From an uncultured bacterium (GTDB lineage Bacteria > Bacillota > Clostridia > Lachnospirales > Lachnospiraceae): a DNA stretch of 35,675 bases. The DNA lies in contig CAMXIF010000031.1 of assembly GCA_947243845.1 (NCBI GenBank), positions 1 to 35,675 of the forward strand, in the 5' to 3' direction. The position numbers and the translations under genes were made by a program. The notes under the pieces are model-generated. The model worked only from the letters and a program-made list of their open reading frames with translations, was not told the origin of the DNA and ran no database searches. Below are positions 7,385 through 16,031 of this stretch, piece by piece (the stretch's first letter is position 1; each line of letters opens with the position of its first letter).

Positions 7385-8776
7385 ATGCAGATATTTATAT
7401 CACATTCCTCCCAAAATGCTGAAGAAGCCGCAAGAATCTGCGGTATCTTGGAACAAAACGAAACCAAATGTTTTATCGCACCCAGGGATATCCGTTCCGG
7501 GCGTCCATACGCGGAAGAATTGATTGATGGAATCGATCACTCAGCTGCCGTTGTCCTGTTGATGTCCGAGGATGCCAACCATTCACCGCATGTTCTGCGT
7601 GAGGTGGAACGGGCCGTGAGCAAGTCGATTCCCATTCTGGTCTATAAATTAGAGGAAGTATCTCTCTCCAAATCCATGGAATATTTTCTGATGACTCACC
7701 AATGGGTCAGCGCGCAAAGCGATGAAAACTGCGTGGACGTCCTTCGATTTGTAAACGACTTAAAACAGAATCCTGGCAACAAGAATATCGGACAGGCTGC
7801 TCCTTCTGACACAGATGTCATAAAGTCTGCTTCCCCTGCCATGCAGCGAACCTCTGATGATGCCGCCGCAACCCCCCAAGATTCTAAAAGAAAACCATTT
7901 GTGCTCGTATCCCTCGCACTTGTCGCAATATGCGCTGCTATAGGGATTTTCCTTGCTTTTAACAAAAGCATTCGCTATTTATCAACCCCTGCCGTCTCCA
8001 TCGGCGACACCGTCACGTTTGGCTCCTATCAAGGTGAACCCATAGAGTGGCGTGTGCTGAATCTGTCCGAAGATAACAGACAGGCTGTCCTGGTCTCTGC
8101 CAAAGTCCTTACCATGAAAGCATATGATGCTGCCGAGGGCGGCAAGTACAATTGGTATGATTCCACTGATTATTGGTCGAGGGAATCTGCTGCAGATACG
8201 GATCTGTCCCTGCAGATCCTGGTGCGCGGCAATAACATCTGGAGTTCTTCCAATATCCGTACCTGGCTCAACTGCGCTGACGAAGTGGTAGACTATGCGG
8301 ACCAGCCGCCTCAGGCTTCTGCCATGGCTGAACGTAAAAACGGCTATCAGAACGAAGCCGGTTTCCTCCATGGTTTTACTGCAGAAGAATTGTCCGCTAT
8401 CATAGAGACAGAAAACATTACAAAGAGCAATCCCCTGTTCGATGCCGACACTGTCACTACCACAGACCGCGTTTATCTGCTGTCTTTGGACGAACTGCAG
8501 TGGTTTGATGATGCCAGGATAAGTAAATTTGCCCTGCCCACGCAGACTGCCGTGGAACAGGACGAAAGCTGTTGGTATCTATTAGATTACAATGATTTTC
8601 AGATTAAGGAGTGTTCTTGGTGGCTGCGCGAGCCCGTAAAAGGAACCTCCAGCAAATGTTATCTTGTTGGCAATGGCTACACAGATGAACTGCTGCGTCA
8701 GGAAAATGTCGGTCTGGAAGGATTCGGCATCCGCCCGGCGCTGACCGTTGACTTACGCAAAGTGGATTTCCACTAA
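7385..8776 (+). CDS. TIR domain - transmembrane - DUF6273 protein
   Basis: The 463-residue protein has three parts. Residues 1-125 are a TIR domain (MQIFISHSSQNAEEAARICG at the start, CFIAPRDIRSG in the BB-loop region). E73 in HVLREVERA is in the place of the catalytic glutamate of TIR NAD hydrolases. A Ser/Asp-rich linker leads to one membrane helix at 171-192 (FVLVSLALVAICAAIGIFLAF). Residues about 205-463 form a DUF6273 domain (GDTVTFGSYQG, IEWRVL, WWLREP, GIRPALTVDL), a domain of unknown function often found outside the membrane in Clostridia. Orientation is probably TIR inside, DUF6273 outside. I start at ATG 7385 (AGGAG 9 bases upstream) because the 7289 start would lie upstream of the promoter. 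By architecture it could be a receptor that senses something outside and makes a NAD-derived signal inside; that is inference. Confidence 0.85.
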   Translation: MQIFISHSSQNAEEAARICGILEQNETKCFIAPRDIRSGRPYAEELIDGIDHSAAVVLLMSEDANHSPHVLREVERAVSKSIPILVYKLEEVSLSKSMEYFLMTHQWVSAQSDENCVDVLRFVNDLKQNPGNKNIGQAAPSDTDVIKSASPAMQRTSDDAAATPQDSKRKPFVLVSLALVAICAAIGIFLAFNKSIRYLSTPAVSIGDTVTFGSYQGEPIEWRVLNLSEDNRQAVLVSAKVLTMKAYDAAEGGKYNWYDSTDYWSRESAADTDLSLQILVRGNNIWSSSNIRTWLNCADEVVDYADQPPQASAMAERKNGYQNEAGFLHGFTAEELSAIIETENITKSNPLFDADTVTTTDRVYLLSLDELQWFDDARISKFALPTQTAVEQDESCWYLLDYNDFQIKECSWWLREPVKGTSSKCYLVGNGYTDELLRQENVGLEGFGIRPALTVDLRKVDFH

Positions 8777-8803
8777 TGTCCACGCTGCCGCCACAATCCC
8801 TTT

Positions 8804-10162
8804 TTAACCCGCGTCCTTCTCCCCAGCCAGCTTCCGGTAAAGCGTAAAGTACATGGTCACAAAACAGGCCAGTCCGCCGATGGCATTGGAGATCGGTTCC
8901 GCCAGGAACACTCCGTCCACGCCAAGTCCAATCTTCGGCAATAGCACCGTCAGCGGCGCAACGATCACTGCCTTACGAAGCAGGGAGAAGAAGATGGCAT
9001 GGCGGGAATCGCCCAGCGCCGTAAACGCAGACTGTCCCGTAAACTGAAAAGCCATAAAGAAAAACCCGAAAAAATACAGCCGCATGGCGTCCGCCCCCGC
9101 CTCGATCATAGCAGCATCCTCTGTGAATATTGACAGCAAAAGATGCGGGCTCAATATCACCAAAAGCCACGCAAACAGTGTATAGATAATTCCCAAAGCG
9201 GCAGTAAAACGAATCCCCTGCCGCACTTTTTCATATTCCCTTGCCCCATAATTATAGCCCAGCACCGGCTGCGCGCCGTTGCTAATTCCGCTGACGGGCA
9301 AGGACAATATTTCCCTGGTAGAATTGATCACTGTCATCACACCCACATAGAGATCGCCGCCATATATTTTGAGGGTCGCATTGCATACCACCTGTACCAA
9401 ACAGTTGGTTCCCTGCATGATGAACCCCGACATCCCCAGCGCCATAATCTCCTTTGCCAGTTTTCCATCCACCCGCAGATACATCCTTTTAATAGGAAGT
9501 AACGCCTTCTTACCGGTCAGGAACCGTAACACCCAGACACAGGAGACAGCCTGACTGATCACCGTGGCTAACGCCGCACCGCCAACCCCCATTTGAAGTA
9601 CAAAGATGAAAACCGGATCCAGTACCAGATTCAGCACGGCCCCCAACAGTGTTGTCATCATACCAATGCGCGGAAACCCCTGGGCGTTAATGAATCCGTT
9701 CAGTCCCGTGGCCAGCATGGTAAACGGCGTCCCCAACAGGTAAATCCGCAGATACGCATTGGCATACACATAGGAAGCGTCACTGGCGCCGAACAGATAC
9801 AGCACCGGCCTGCGAAACAGATAACACACGACTAACATCACAACGGAGGTGGCGAGCAGAAGTGTCAGGGTATTACCCAATATCTTCCCTGCCCGTTCTT
9901 CTTTCCCGGCTCCCCTGGCTATGGAAAAAAGGGGCGTACCGCCCGTCCCAAACAGAAACGTAAAGGCCGCGATCAGCGTTGTCAATGGAAACACCAGGCC
10001 AATCCCGGTCAGTGCCATACTGTCCGCCCCTGGCAGATGTCCGATGTAAATGCGGTCTACAACATTATATAGAAGCTGTACCAGCTGTGCCAGAATTAAG
10101 GGAATGGACTGTGCCACAATATTCTGCCAGACCTTTCCCCTGGAAAAATCAGTTGACTGCAT
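8804..10162 (-). CDS. MATE family multidrug/cation antiporter
   Basis: A 452-residue inner membrane protein with twelve predicted helices in two similar halves. It carries MATE landmarks: IPLILAQLVQLLYNVVDRIY in helix 1, the repeat-type segment GFINAQGFPRIGM, and GISNGAQPVLGYNYGARE in the second half, typical of NorM/DinF-like exporters. These pumps use a sodium or proton gradient to expel cationic compounds; the substrate here cannot be told. I place the start at ATG 10162 because AGAGG lies about 9 bases upstream. A TTG at 10183 could extend it by seven residues but has a poorer site. It converges on the TIR-DUF6273 gene with 27 bases between stops, and no clear terminator separates them. 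Confidence 0.92.
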   Translation of the reverse strand: MQSTDFSRGKVWQNIVAQSIPLILAQLVQLLYNVVDRIYIGHLPGADSMALTGIGLVFPLTTLIAAFTFLFGTGGTPLFSIARGAGKEERAGKILGNTLTLLLATSVVMLVVCYLFRRPVLYLFGASDASYVYANAYLRIYLLGTPFTMLATGLNGFINAQGFPRIGMMTTLLGAVLNLVLDPVFIFVLQMGVGGAALATVISQAVSCVWVLRFLTGKKALLPIKRMYLRVDGKLAKEIMALGMSGFIMQGTNCLVQVVCNATLKIYGGDLYVGVMTVINSTREILSLPVSGISNGAQPVLGYNYGAREYEKVRQGIRFTAALGIIYTLFAWLLVILSPHLLLSIFTEDAAMIEAGADAMRLYFFGFFFMAFQFTGQSAFTALGDSRHAIFFSLLRKAVIVAPLTVLLPKIGLGVDGVFLAEPISNAIGGLACFVTMYFTLYRKLAGEKDAG

Positions 10163-10284
10163 ATCTGTAATCCTCTTTGTCAAGTTTCCCTCATTTTATC
10201 ACGATTGTCTGGCAACAGACAAGATGAACCTCCCATCATTCCATTGTCCATCGTGACTGTTACATACTTCTGCCACATAAGAAG

Positions 10285-10304
10285 AAAGGCAGTTAAATGC
10301 CTTT
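10285..10304 (-). terminator. Hairpin at the end of the TIR/SPFH operon
   Basis: On the minus strand AAAGGCA and TGCCTTT form a 7-bp stem with a 6-base loop containing the stop codon of the 10293 gene, followed by CTTCTT. It is a plausible weak intrinsic terminator of the five-gene run. Confidence 0.45.
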
Positions 10305-11075
10305 CATACCTGCATATAACTGCCCCTGCATATTTTGTTTATAGAGTTTTATTACCTGCGCCGTATTCACACAAGCGTCATAAGTCTGTCCTTCGTATGT
10401 AAAATGTCTTGCCAGAATCGTCATCGGATTTCGTTCCTTAATCCCCTGCATTACCTTCTCAGAAAATTCTGGGTGGCTGTCCATCACATACAGTTCCCCA
10501 TCGCTCCTTAATATATAGAGTCCCACGAAACCGTTCTTAGCGCCGTCTTTGTCATGCCACGCGGCAACAATATCAATATATCTGGCGATGACGGAACCCT
10601 GTCTTGGTATCTTCATCCAGTTCTTAGTAAAAAGCCCGACATTTCCCAGATCATCCTTTCTAATAGACATTTTGCCTTCCAGGAAAATCTGCAGGTCTTC
10701 ACCTTCCCGGACTTCCCGGTAATAATCATAAATGTCCTCTTTCGTATAAAAATCGTTATTGCAGTTGCAGACACCTTCCGCAATAGAAATCCCCAGCTTT
10801 CCGAAACACCTGATGCCGAACACACAGCAAACGATCCCAAGGATTCCCATGATCACACTGATCACAATTTTTACCACTTCACTTTCAGAATCAAAGAACA
10901 GTTCAAAGGGCAGTATCTGGTGTACCACTCCCAAAATGACAAGGGTGACCCCAAAAATCAGTAATCCGATTCCTTCATTCTTCATCGCTGACTTTTTGTC
11001 CAATTCCTCCTGTGTATAGGACAAAAGCTTTCTCTGTTCCTCCTGCATCTTTTGAAATACCATCATTTTAAACAT
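10293..11075 (-). CDS. Two-TM membrane protein of unknown function, last gene of the TIR/SPFH operon
   Basis: 260 residues, family not recognised. A charged N-terminal stretch (about 1-33) precedes two membrane helices, GIGLLIFGVTLVILGVVHQI (about 35-54) and VVKIVISVIMGILGIVCCVF. About 165 residues follow, probably cytoplasmic, with NVGLFTKNWMKIPRQGSVIA and a segment that reads like a PH-type or beta-rich domain (GFVGLYILRSDGELYVMDSH). The gene starts 57 bases after the corrected stop of the TIR-LRR gene (11133), on the same strand, so it is very likely in its operon. No good ribosome binding site precedes ATG 11075. The next in-frame ATGs (residues 4 and 5) are no better, so the start is uncertain. 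Confidence 0.65.
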   Translation of the reverse strand: MFKMMVFQKMQEEQRKLLSYTQEELDKKSAMKNEGIGLLIFGVTLVILGVVHQILPFELFFDSESEVVKIVISVIMGILGIVCCVFGIRCFGKLGISIAEGVCNCNNDFYTKEDIYDYYREVREGEDLQIFLEGKMSIRKDDLGNVGLFTKNWMKIPRQGSVIARYIDIVAAWHDKDGAKNGFVGLYILRSDGELYVMDSHPEFSEKVMQGIKERNPMTILARHFTYEGQTYDACVNTAQVIKLYKQNMQGQLYAGMKGI

Positions 11076-11132
11076 GACATTCTTTTGATTGAAACCTTAT
11101 CGTTCCAATCTTTCCTCCTTCCCCTGGTTGCA

Positions 11133-11316
11133 TCAGTCGAACCATTCTTCTTCCGGTGTATCATCGATCACCACTGAATCCCCCAGCACATTTTTATCTG
11201 TAAGCGGATTGTCCGCACAGATTACTTTTTTTAGGGACGGCAGTCCCATCAGCGGCCGAAGTTCCGTAATATAATTCTCCGAGATATCAAGAACCTCCAA
11301 AGTCGGCATCTGGTCA
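11133..11316 (-). other. Displaced 3' end of the TIR-LRR gene after a frameshift
   Basis: In the next frame, from about 11316 down to a TGA at 11133, the minus strand encodes QMPTLEVLDISENYITELRP followed by LMGLPSLKKVICADNPL and an acidic end, EEEWFD. This is a textbook leucine-rich repeat continuing the pattern broken at ENIDFL in the main frame. One inserted base around 11313-11318 (for example CTGGAC in place of CTGAC) would restore a 902-residue protein. Confidence 0.75.
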
Positions 11317-13840
11317 GGAAATCTATGTTCTCTTCCAGTTCCACATCATCCCATCCTGCCGTTATGTATCCTGGCATTGGCGAACTCTCCCATGCATTTT
11401 CAAATAACTTCATATCGTCCATATGCAGAATTTCCAGAGTTGCATTCTCCTCGACCGCATCAAAGTTGATCTCGCATTCCATACCGCTGATATTTAATTC
11501 CTTTAGGTCCGGCATGGCAAACATCCCTGAAATATCCTGATAGGTGGTCACACCATTCAAACTCAGACGCTCAAGCGACTGCATGGATTCCACAATCTCC
11601 ACATCCATTGCAAGGCCTGTCGTATAGGTATAGGAAAAATCTCTTAATGAGGTCAACTTTGAAAAATCCATATTATCCGGGAGTATACAACCTGACAGAT
11701 GCAGCTGTGTCAAACCAGTCATGTCCTGTATGAAAGAGCAGTCTTCATACTGCCCAAGCGTCAATTTCGTTAAATTCTTCAACCCGTCAAGTTCCGGAGC
11801 AGAACACTGATAAGGCACGTCCAGGGTAAGTTCCTCTAAATTTATAAATTTCTGCACAAGGCTTAAATCTTTTAGTTCTATACAGTCTGTCACCGACAAA
11901 CTACTCAATGACGTACAGTTTTCCAGACCCGCAAGCGATCTAATCTCCGTGTTACTGACTTCCAGTCCTCTCAGATTTCTTAAGTTCTCTGCAAAATTGA
12001 GGGAGCGCAGTCCCATGGCCTCCAGTTTAAGCCACTCCAAATTTGTAAGTTTGCCAAGCACTGTAAAATCTTTCAAAGACTCATCAGCAACCAACGTCAG
12101 CTTCTTCAAATTCTTTACATTGACCATCTGATCGATCGTATCCAGTTCCGAATGATCTATATACAGTGTTTCCAGATTCCCAAATGCTTTCAGACCCTCC
12201 AGGCTCTCCACCGTGCTGTTAAAGCCAAGTTCTCTGATGTTCTCCGGATGTTTTATGATAGAGGCCGCCTCAATCGGACTGTCAAAATAGGCGCTGATGC
12301 TCTCTAACGAAAGTCCCTGAATATTTTCCGCAGTGACCACCATATCCACATCCAGTTTCTGCAGATTTTTAAATCTGTTCAGGCCGCCAAGTCTCAATTC
12401 TTCATCGCCGGAAAAGATCATCCAAGTAAGATCATCCTCTGAATCCGTCAATGCATCCTGCTCCCAGGATGGAGATTCACTGCTGTATCCAATCTGCCAC
12501 TCTCCCCATTCCCGCTTGATATACTGCTGTTTTATCCTGGCAAGCTGTGCATCAGAAACCTCTTTCGCAGGACATTGGTAAACCGCAGATACAAACTGTT
12601 CCAAAACCCCGGAGAACTCCTTTATCTGTGCCTTTTCCGTTTCCTGCAAATCCCATAAATAGTCTTCTAGCTCGGTATCCGATTCAATAGCATCTGTTAT
12701 ATCATCATACTCTTCTTTCGTTATGGCCGCATTCTCCGTTTTCTCCCCATGGTTCTTTTTCCACCTGTTATAAATCCCTCCCGCATTTAACAGGAGGATT
12801 GACGTCACCAGAAGGAAAGCCACCAGAACGCCTCTTTTCCAGCCATAAGGTTCCCAGCCTGTTTTACGTCTCTTGACTTCCACCTCCTGGTATTCGATTC
12901 CTTTGACCTGTTCCGGTATCATACCCTTCCTTGTTATATCTGAATGGTCTGCCAGAATTTTACGGATGCCGCGAAGCAGATCATGGGAAAATCCAATCTT
13001 GGACATATCCAGCGCCTGTAAATGGGAAAACTCTTGGGGCAGATTATAAGGATCCATGTCCCGGTAGGCCGGAATCAACACTTTATTCTCCCCCTGCCTG
13101 ATCAGGGAAAGGTATCGGCTCCATTCGTTTCTTACCCACACGGCCTGAAAATTCTCCGGTGATGTCCCCAGCACCACCATGACCCTGGCAGAATTGATGG
13201 CCGCAAATATGTACGGCTCGTAAGCCATCCCCAGTTTATCTTCCAGGGTAATCCTCGCACAGAACACCCGGTAGCCCTCCTGTGTCAGTATATAGTAAAT
13301 CTCATCCGCAAGCACGCTCTCTTTGGTGCGGCTGCCGTCCTCCCCAGTTTCCTTATAGCAGATAAAGATATCATAGTGTTCTTCTTTTCTCGAAATCTGC
13401 CAGATTCCCTTTTGTATGATATCTATGGCAGCCGCTTCCTTTTCATAAATCTGCCGCTGCACCACATCTGCATACCGAAGCGCCGCCTTGTAGTCCTCAT
13501 CTGCCAAAACAGAAGTATACTGTGTACGGTTGATGGTCGGAATCCTTTGATGGTTGTTGGGGTCTTCCACATACTCAATCCCATAACGGCACAGAACAAT
13601 CGACCAATAAGCCTCACTGTCCGTTTGATCTTCGCTCAGGATTTGTTCATATACGGCCATGGCCTTGTCGTAATCATTACTTCGCCTAAAATGGTTTGCC
13701 CTATCGTAAAGGCGGAGCCGCTTTTCGTCATCCAGCTTGGGAAGTGTCTGGTTGGTACCGCAGTATGGACACTTTGTCGTTGTCATTCCCTCTGTAATTT
13801 CCAGATTTCCGCCACACATTTTACATATCAGCACAGCCAT
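11249..13840 (-). CDS. Zinc ribbon - TPR-like - TIR - TM - leucine-rich repeat protein (3' frameshift)
   Basis: The 863-residue frame has a rare order of domains. Residues 6-27 are a zinc ribbon (CKMC, CPYC). Residues 41-80 are a TPR-like pair (FRRSNDYDKAMAVYEQIL). Residues 155-295 are a TIR domain (YDIFICYKETGEDG, then VMVVLGTSPENFQAVWVRNE), with E239 in WVRNEW at the catalytic glutamate position. A membrane helix lies at 337-354, followed by an acidic linker and, from about 485, a long run of LRRs (NLETLYIDHSEL; LEWLKLEAMGLRSL; LRGLEVSNTEIRSL). The final 24 residues do not fit: a frameshift near 11315 leaves the LRR pattern, which resumes in another frame to 11133. The gene may be a recent pseudogene, a tail variant, or a sequencing error. 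TIR and zinc ribbon would face the cytoplasm and the LRRs the outside. It lies 36 bases after the four-TM gene and belongs to the 16067 operon. Confidence 0.82.
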   Translation of the reverse strand: MAVLICKMCGGNLEITEGMTTTKCPYCGTNQTLPKLDDEKRLRLYDRANHFRRSNDYDKAMAVYEQILSEDQTDSEAYWSIVLCRYGIEYVEDPNNHQRIPTINRTQYTSVLADEDYKAALRYADVVQRQIYEKEAAAIDIIQKGIWQISRKEEHYDIFICYKETGEDGSRTKESVLADEIYYILTQEGYRVFCARITLEDKLGMAYEPYIFAAINSARVMVVLGTSPENFQAVWVRNEWSRYLSLIRQGENKVLIPAYRDMDPYNLPQEFSHLQALDMSKIGFSHDLLRGIRKILADHSDITRKGMIPEQVKGIEYQEVEVKRRKTGWEPYGWKRGVLVAFLLVTSILLLNAGGIYNRWKKNHGEKTENAAITKEEYDDITDAIESDTELEDYLWDLQETEKAQIKEFSGVLEQFVSAVYQCPAKEVSDAQLARIKQQYIKREWGEWQIGYSSESPSWEQDALTDSEDDLTWMIFSGDEELRLGGLNRFKNLQKLDVDMVVTAENIQGLSLESISAYFDSPIEAASIIKHPENIRELGFNSTVESLEGLKAFGNLETLYIDHSELDTIDQMVNVKNLKKLTLVADESLKDFTVLGKLTNLEWLKLEAMGLRSLNFAENLRNLRGLEVSNTEIRSLAGLENCTSLSSLSVTDCIELKDLSLVQKFINLEELTLDVPYQCSAPELDGLKNLTKLTLGQYEDCSFIQDMTGLTQLHLSGCILPDNMDFSKLTSLRDFSYTYTTGLAMDVEIVESMQSLERLSLNGVTTYQDISGMFAMPDLKELNISGMECEINFDAVEENATLEILHMDDMKLFENAWESSPMPGYITAGWDDVELEENIDFLTRCRLWRFLISRRIILRNFGR

Positions 13841-13876
13841 GTCTCTTATCCCCTCGTATCCCTGTCCTTCTTATAT

Positions 13877-14560
13877 CTATCCACCGTACTTTGATATCCT
13901 GTCCCGCTCCCGCAAAAGGTCTATAATCTGCTCACACCACAATCTGGTATTTTCCACATCTTCTTCCAGCGCCGCCGCTTCTGCTTCCTGAAGCAGACTC
14001 TCTATCTCTTCCTCCATCTCTTTTGTGACATCTTTGGATACCGGATTGCTGTAGCGGATTTCTTCTGAAAGATTCTGCACGCTCTGTCTGATTTCTCCGT
14101 CCCCGCACCGGCTGCCTAAAAGTGCAACCCGGCTTTGTATTTGTCTCACCCAGGCAAGTTCCGCCTGTGTTTGTCCATCCTGCCTCTCTATCTCTTTCCT
14201 CGCCGCTTCTGCCGCATAGAATCCCGCAGCGGCAACAGTCACGATCACCGTTTCCACGAGCAGTACTGCATAATAGGGAATTTTATGGGCGAGTCCCATC
14301 AGCGCCAAACTCACAGCGAGCTGTACGATCAAATACAGGACACTGACCCTTAACATGGGAAAATCATATATCCTGTCCTTTATGAGCGCCGCTTTCCTAA
14401 ACATTATATGAAGGGTATATCCCTGCGCCAGGACTGCCATCACAGAATAGACCAAAACGGTTCCCCAGACAGCGTTCTTCGGAAACGGCACAACAGCAAT
14501 ACCATAGATCACACATACGAGCGCCAACAGGATGTATCCCCGCATCAGCTTTCTTTTCAT
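13877..14560 (-). CDS. Four-TM protein with cytoplasmic coiled coil, SPFH operon
   Basis: 227 residues. Two pairs of hydrophobic helices fill residues 1-120 (YILLALVCVIYGIAVVPF; VWGTVLVYSVMAVLAQGY; VLYLIVQLAVSLALMGLA; YYAVLLVETVIVTVAAAGFY). The C-terminal half is charged and helical, with heptad-like stretches (EMEEEIESLLQEAEAAALEE), probably a cytoplasmic coiled coil. I do not recognise a named family. Its ATG overlaps the stop of the SPFH gene by four bases (ATGA), so the two are translationally coupled. That coupling suggests a membrane partner or scaffold for the SPFH protein and the TIR protein that follow the same promoter. Function is not known. Confidence 0.7.
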   Translation of the reverse strand: MKRKLMRGYILLALVCVIYGIAVVPFPKNAVWGTVLVYSVMAVLAQGYTLHIMFRKAALIKDRIYDFPMLRVSVLYLIVQLAVSLALMGLAHKIPYYAVLLVETVIVTVAAAGFYAAEAARKEIERQDGQTQAELAWVRQIQSRVALLGSRCGDGEIRQSVQNLSEEIRYSNPVSKDVTKEMEEEIESLLQEAEAAALEEDVENTRLWCEQIIDLLRERDRISKYGG

Positions 14561-15801
14561 GTATCTTCCCCACTCCTTTTCCTACCGCAGTTACTGCAGA
14601 AATTACCGGTATTTCCACTCTGCCCGCAGATGCAGTTCCAGGATGCCTTTACCATCCCCTGCAGGGCCTGCCCCATCTGCCCGCCCTGTTCCATCACGGG
14701 AGAGAGCGCTTCCTTTGTCAGATTCATCACACCGCCCAGGGCTCCAAGTCCCACACCGAGTCCTGCCATCTCCCCCAGTGCCGAACCGCCTTCTGTGCCG
14801 CCAAGCCCGTTCTTCATGGCTTCCATCCCCACTAGACGGGCCGTCTCCTCCTGATAGGTATAACCCTTCATCTGCATTTCCGCCGCCTCAGCAGCCGCCT
14901 GCATCTTGTGTCCTTCCGCCTCCGCGTTCTTTGTAATCTTATATGCCTGCTCCTCGCCCTGTGCTTCGATCATTTTCAGCCGGGCCTGTGTCTGCGCTTC
15001 CACCATTTTGCGTTGTGCTGCCGCCAATGCCTCTTTTCGCTTAATCTCCTCCTGGTTGACCAAAAGATAATTCTGCGCATACTGCTCTTTCAGGCGGCGG
15101 TAATTGGGATTTTCATCCGGCGTAAGCACCCTGCTGATAAAAAAGTCCGGCATCGTCATCCCATAGGTTTCCAGCATCGTGTTAATCTCTGTCTTCAAAC
15201 ATTCGGAAAGATGTAAAAGACCGGCATCAATCTCCAGAATATTGATATTCTCTTCCTTGATGACCCGGGCCAGATTGCTCTTCACCTGCGTCATTACCAG
15301 GGCGCGCAGATACCCCCGCTCTCCCTGGTCACCGAGCAGATTTTCCTGATAAAAACCACCTGATGTACCGACCACCTTTAAGAGGAGTTTTCTCGCATTA
15401 CACACACGGATACTAAATTCCCCGCAGGCGCCGATCTCGATCGGAACCCCGGAAACCGGCTCCAGCAGACGGATTTTTGAATCCGTTCCCCATTTGATGC
15501 CCATCTGCACCGCCATATTGATAAAATAGATCTCAGACTGAAAAGTCTTCTCTGCATCTGAGGGCAGTTTAAAAAACTGATCCAGAATCGGCAGCTTCTG
15601 TGTCTCCAGCGTATAACGTCCGGCACCAAACTCATCCAATGCACGGCCATCCTTAAAAAACACTGCCGTCTGGCTCTCATGAACGATCAGCTGTGTGCCC
15701 ATTTTAAAGTTTGTAATCGGATGCTTCCATACGAGCGTGCCAGCTTCTTCTTCGTGTGAAATCACATCCACAAGTCCCGCTCTCTTCATCTGCTGTTCCA
15801 T
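14557..15801 (-). CDS. SPFH (stomatin/flotillin-like) domain protein with C-terminal zinc ribbon
   Basis: The 414-residue protein has a beta-rich SPFH domain over about residues 25-240 (LIVHESQTAVFFKDGRALDE; RYTLETQKLP; GEFSIRVCNARKLLLKVVG). An alanine/glutamine-rich coiled coil follows (about 245-330, KEALAAAQRKMVEAQTQARL), then a glycine-rich linker, then a zinc ribbon at C390, C392, C402, C405 (CICGQSG...CSNCG). This is the bacterial 'virion core protein-like' SPFH group (YdjI-like), which usually has no membrane helix of its own. SPFH proteins make oligomeric scaffolds at membranes. GGCGG lies 6 bases before the ATG. It starts 21 bases after the ribbon-helix-helix gene and overlaps the next gene by four bases. 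Confidence 0.87.
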   Translation of the reverse strand: MEQQMKRAGLVDVISHEEEAGTLVWKHPITNFKMGTQLIVHESQTAVFFKDGRALDEFGAGRYTLETQKLPILDQFFKLPSDAEKTFQSEIYFINMAVQMGIKWGTDSKIRLLEPVSGVPIEIGACGEFSIRVCNARKLLLKVVGTSGGFYQENLLGDQGERGYLRALVMTQVKSNLARVIKEENINILEIDAGLLHLSECLKTEINTMLETYGMTMPDFFISRVLTPDENPNYRRLKEQYAQNYLLVNQEEIKRKEALAAAQRKMVEAQTQARLKMIEAQGEEQAYKITKNAEAEGHKMQAAAEAAEMQMKGYTYQEETARLVGMEAMKNGLGGTEGGSALGEMAGLGVGLGALGGVMNLTKEALSPVMEQGGQMGQALQGMVKASWNCICGQSGNTGNFCSNCGRKRSGEDT

Positions 15802-15822
15802 AATAATCCGCCGGATCTCCTT

Positions 15823-16011
15823 CTATTCTTCTATTATCATATTCTCCAATGCAAACTCCAGACAGGTCTGCATAATCTCATTGCGGGTCCTTCCGGTCTC
15901 TCTTGCAACACGGTCCACCTCTACCAGCATATCAATCGGCAGCCTCATGGAAATAACCTTGGATTCGCCTGTGTATTTCTGCGGACGAATCACCAGTTTT
16001 TTTTCTTCCAA
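15823..16011 (-). CDS. Ribbon-helix-helix (CopG/Arc-like) regulator
   Basis: A 62-residue protein with the RHH pattern: a beta strand SKVISMRLPIDML followed by two helices, VEVDRVARETGRTRNEIMQT and CLEFALENM. Such proteins bind DNA as dimers, two per palindrome, often repressing their own operon. I choose a TTG start at 16011, since GGAGG lies 9 bases upstream. A longer frame to 16083 would begin before the promoter and overlap the nitroreductase gene. The ATACAATTGTAT palindrome inside its own promoter spacer (16045-16056) is the obvious candidate operator. It is the first gene of the SPFH/TIR operon, so it probably controls the whole set. Confidence 0.82.
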   Translation of the reverse strand: MEEKKLVIRPQKYTGESKVISMRLPIDMLVEVDRVARETGRTRNEIMQTCLEFALENMIIEE

Positions 16012-16031
16012 AACTATGTACCTCCATTTGC

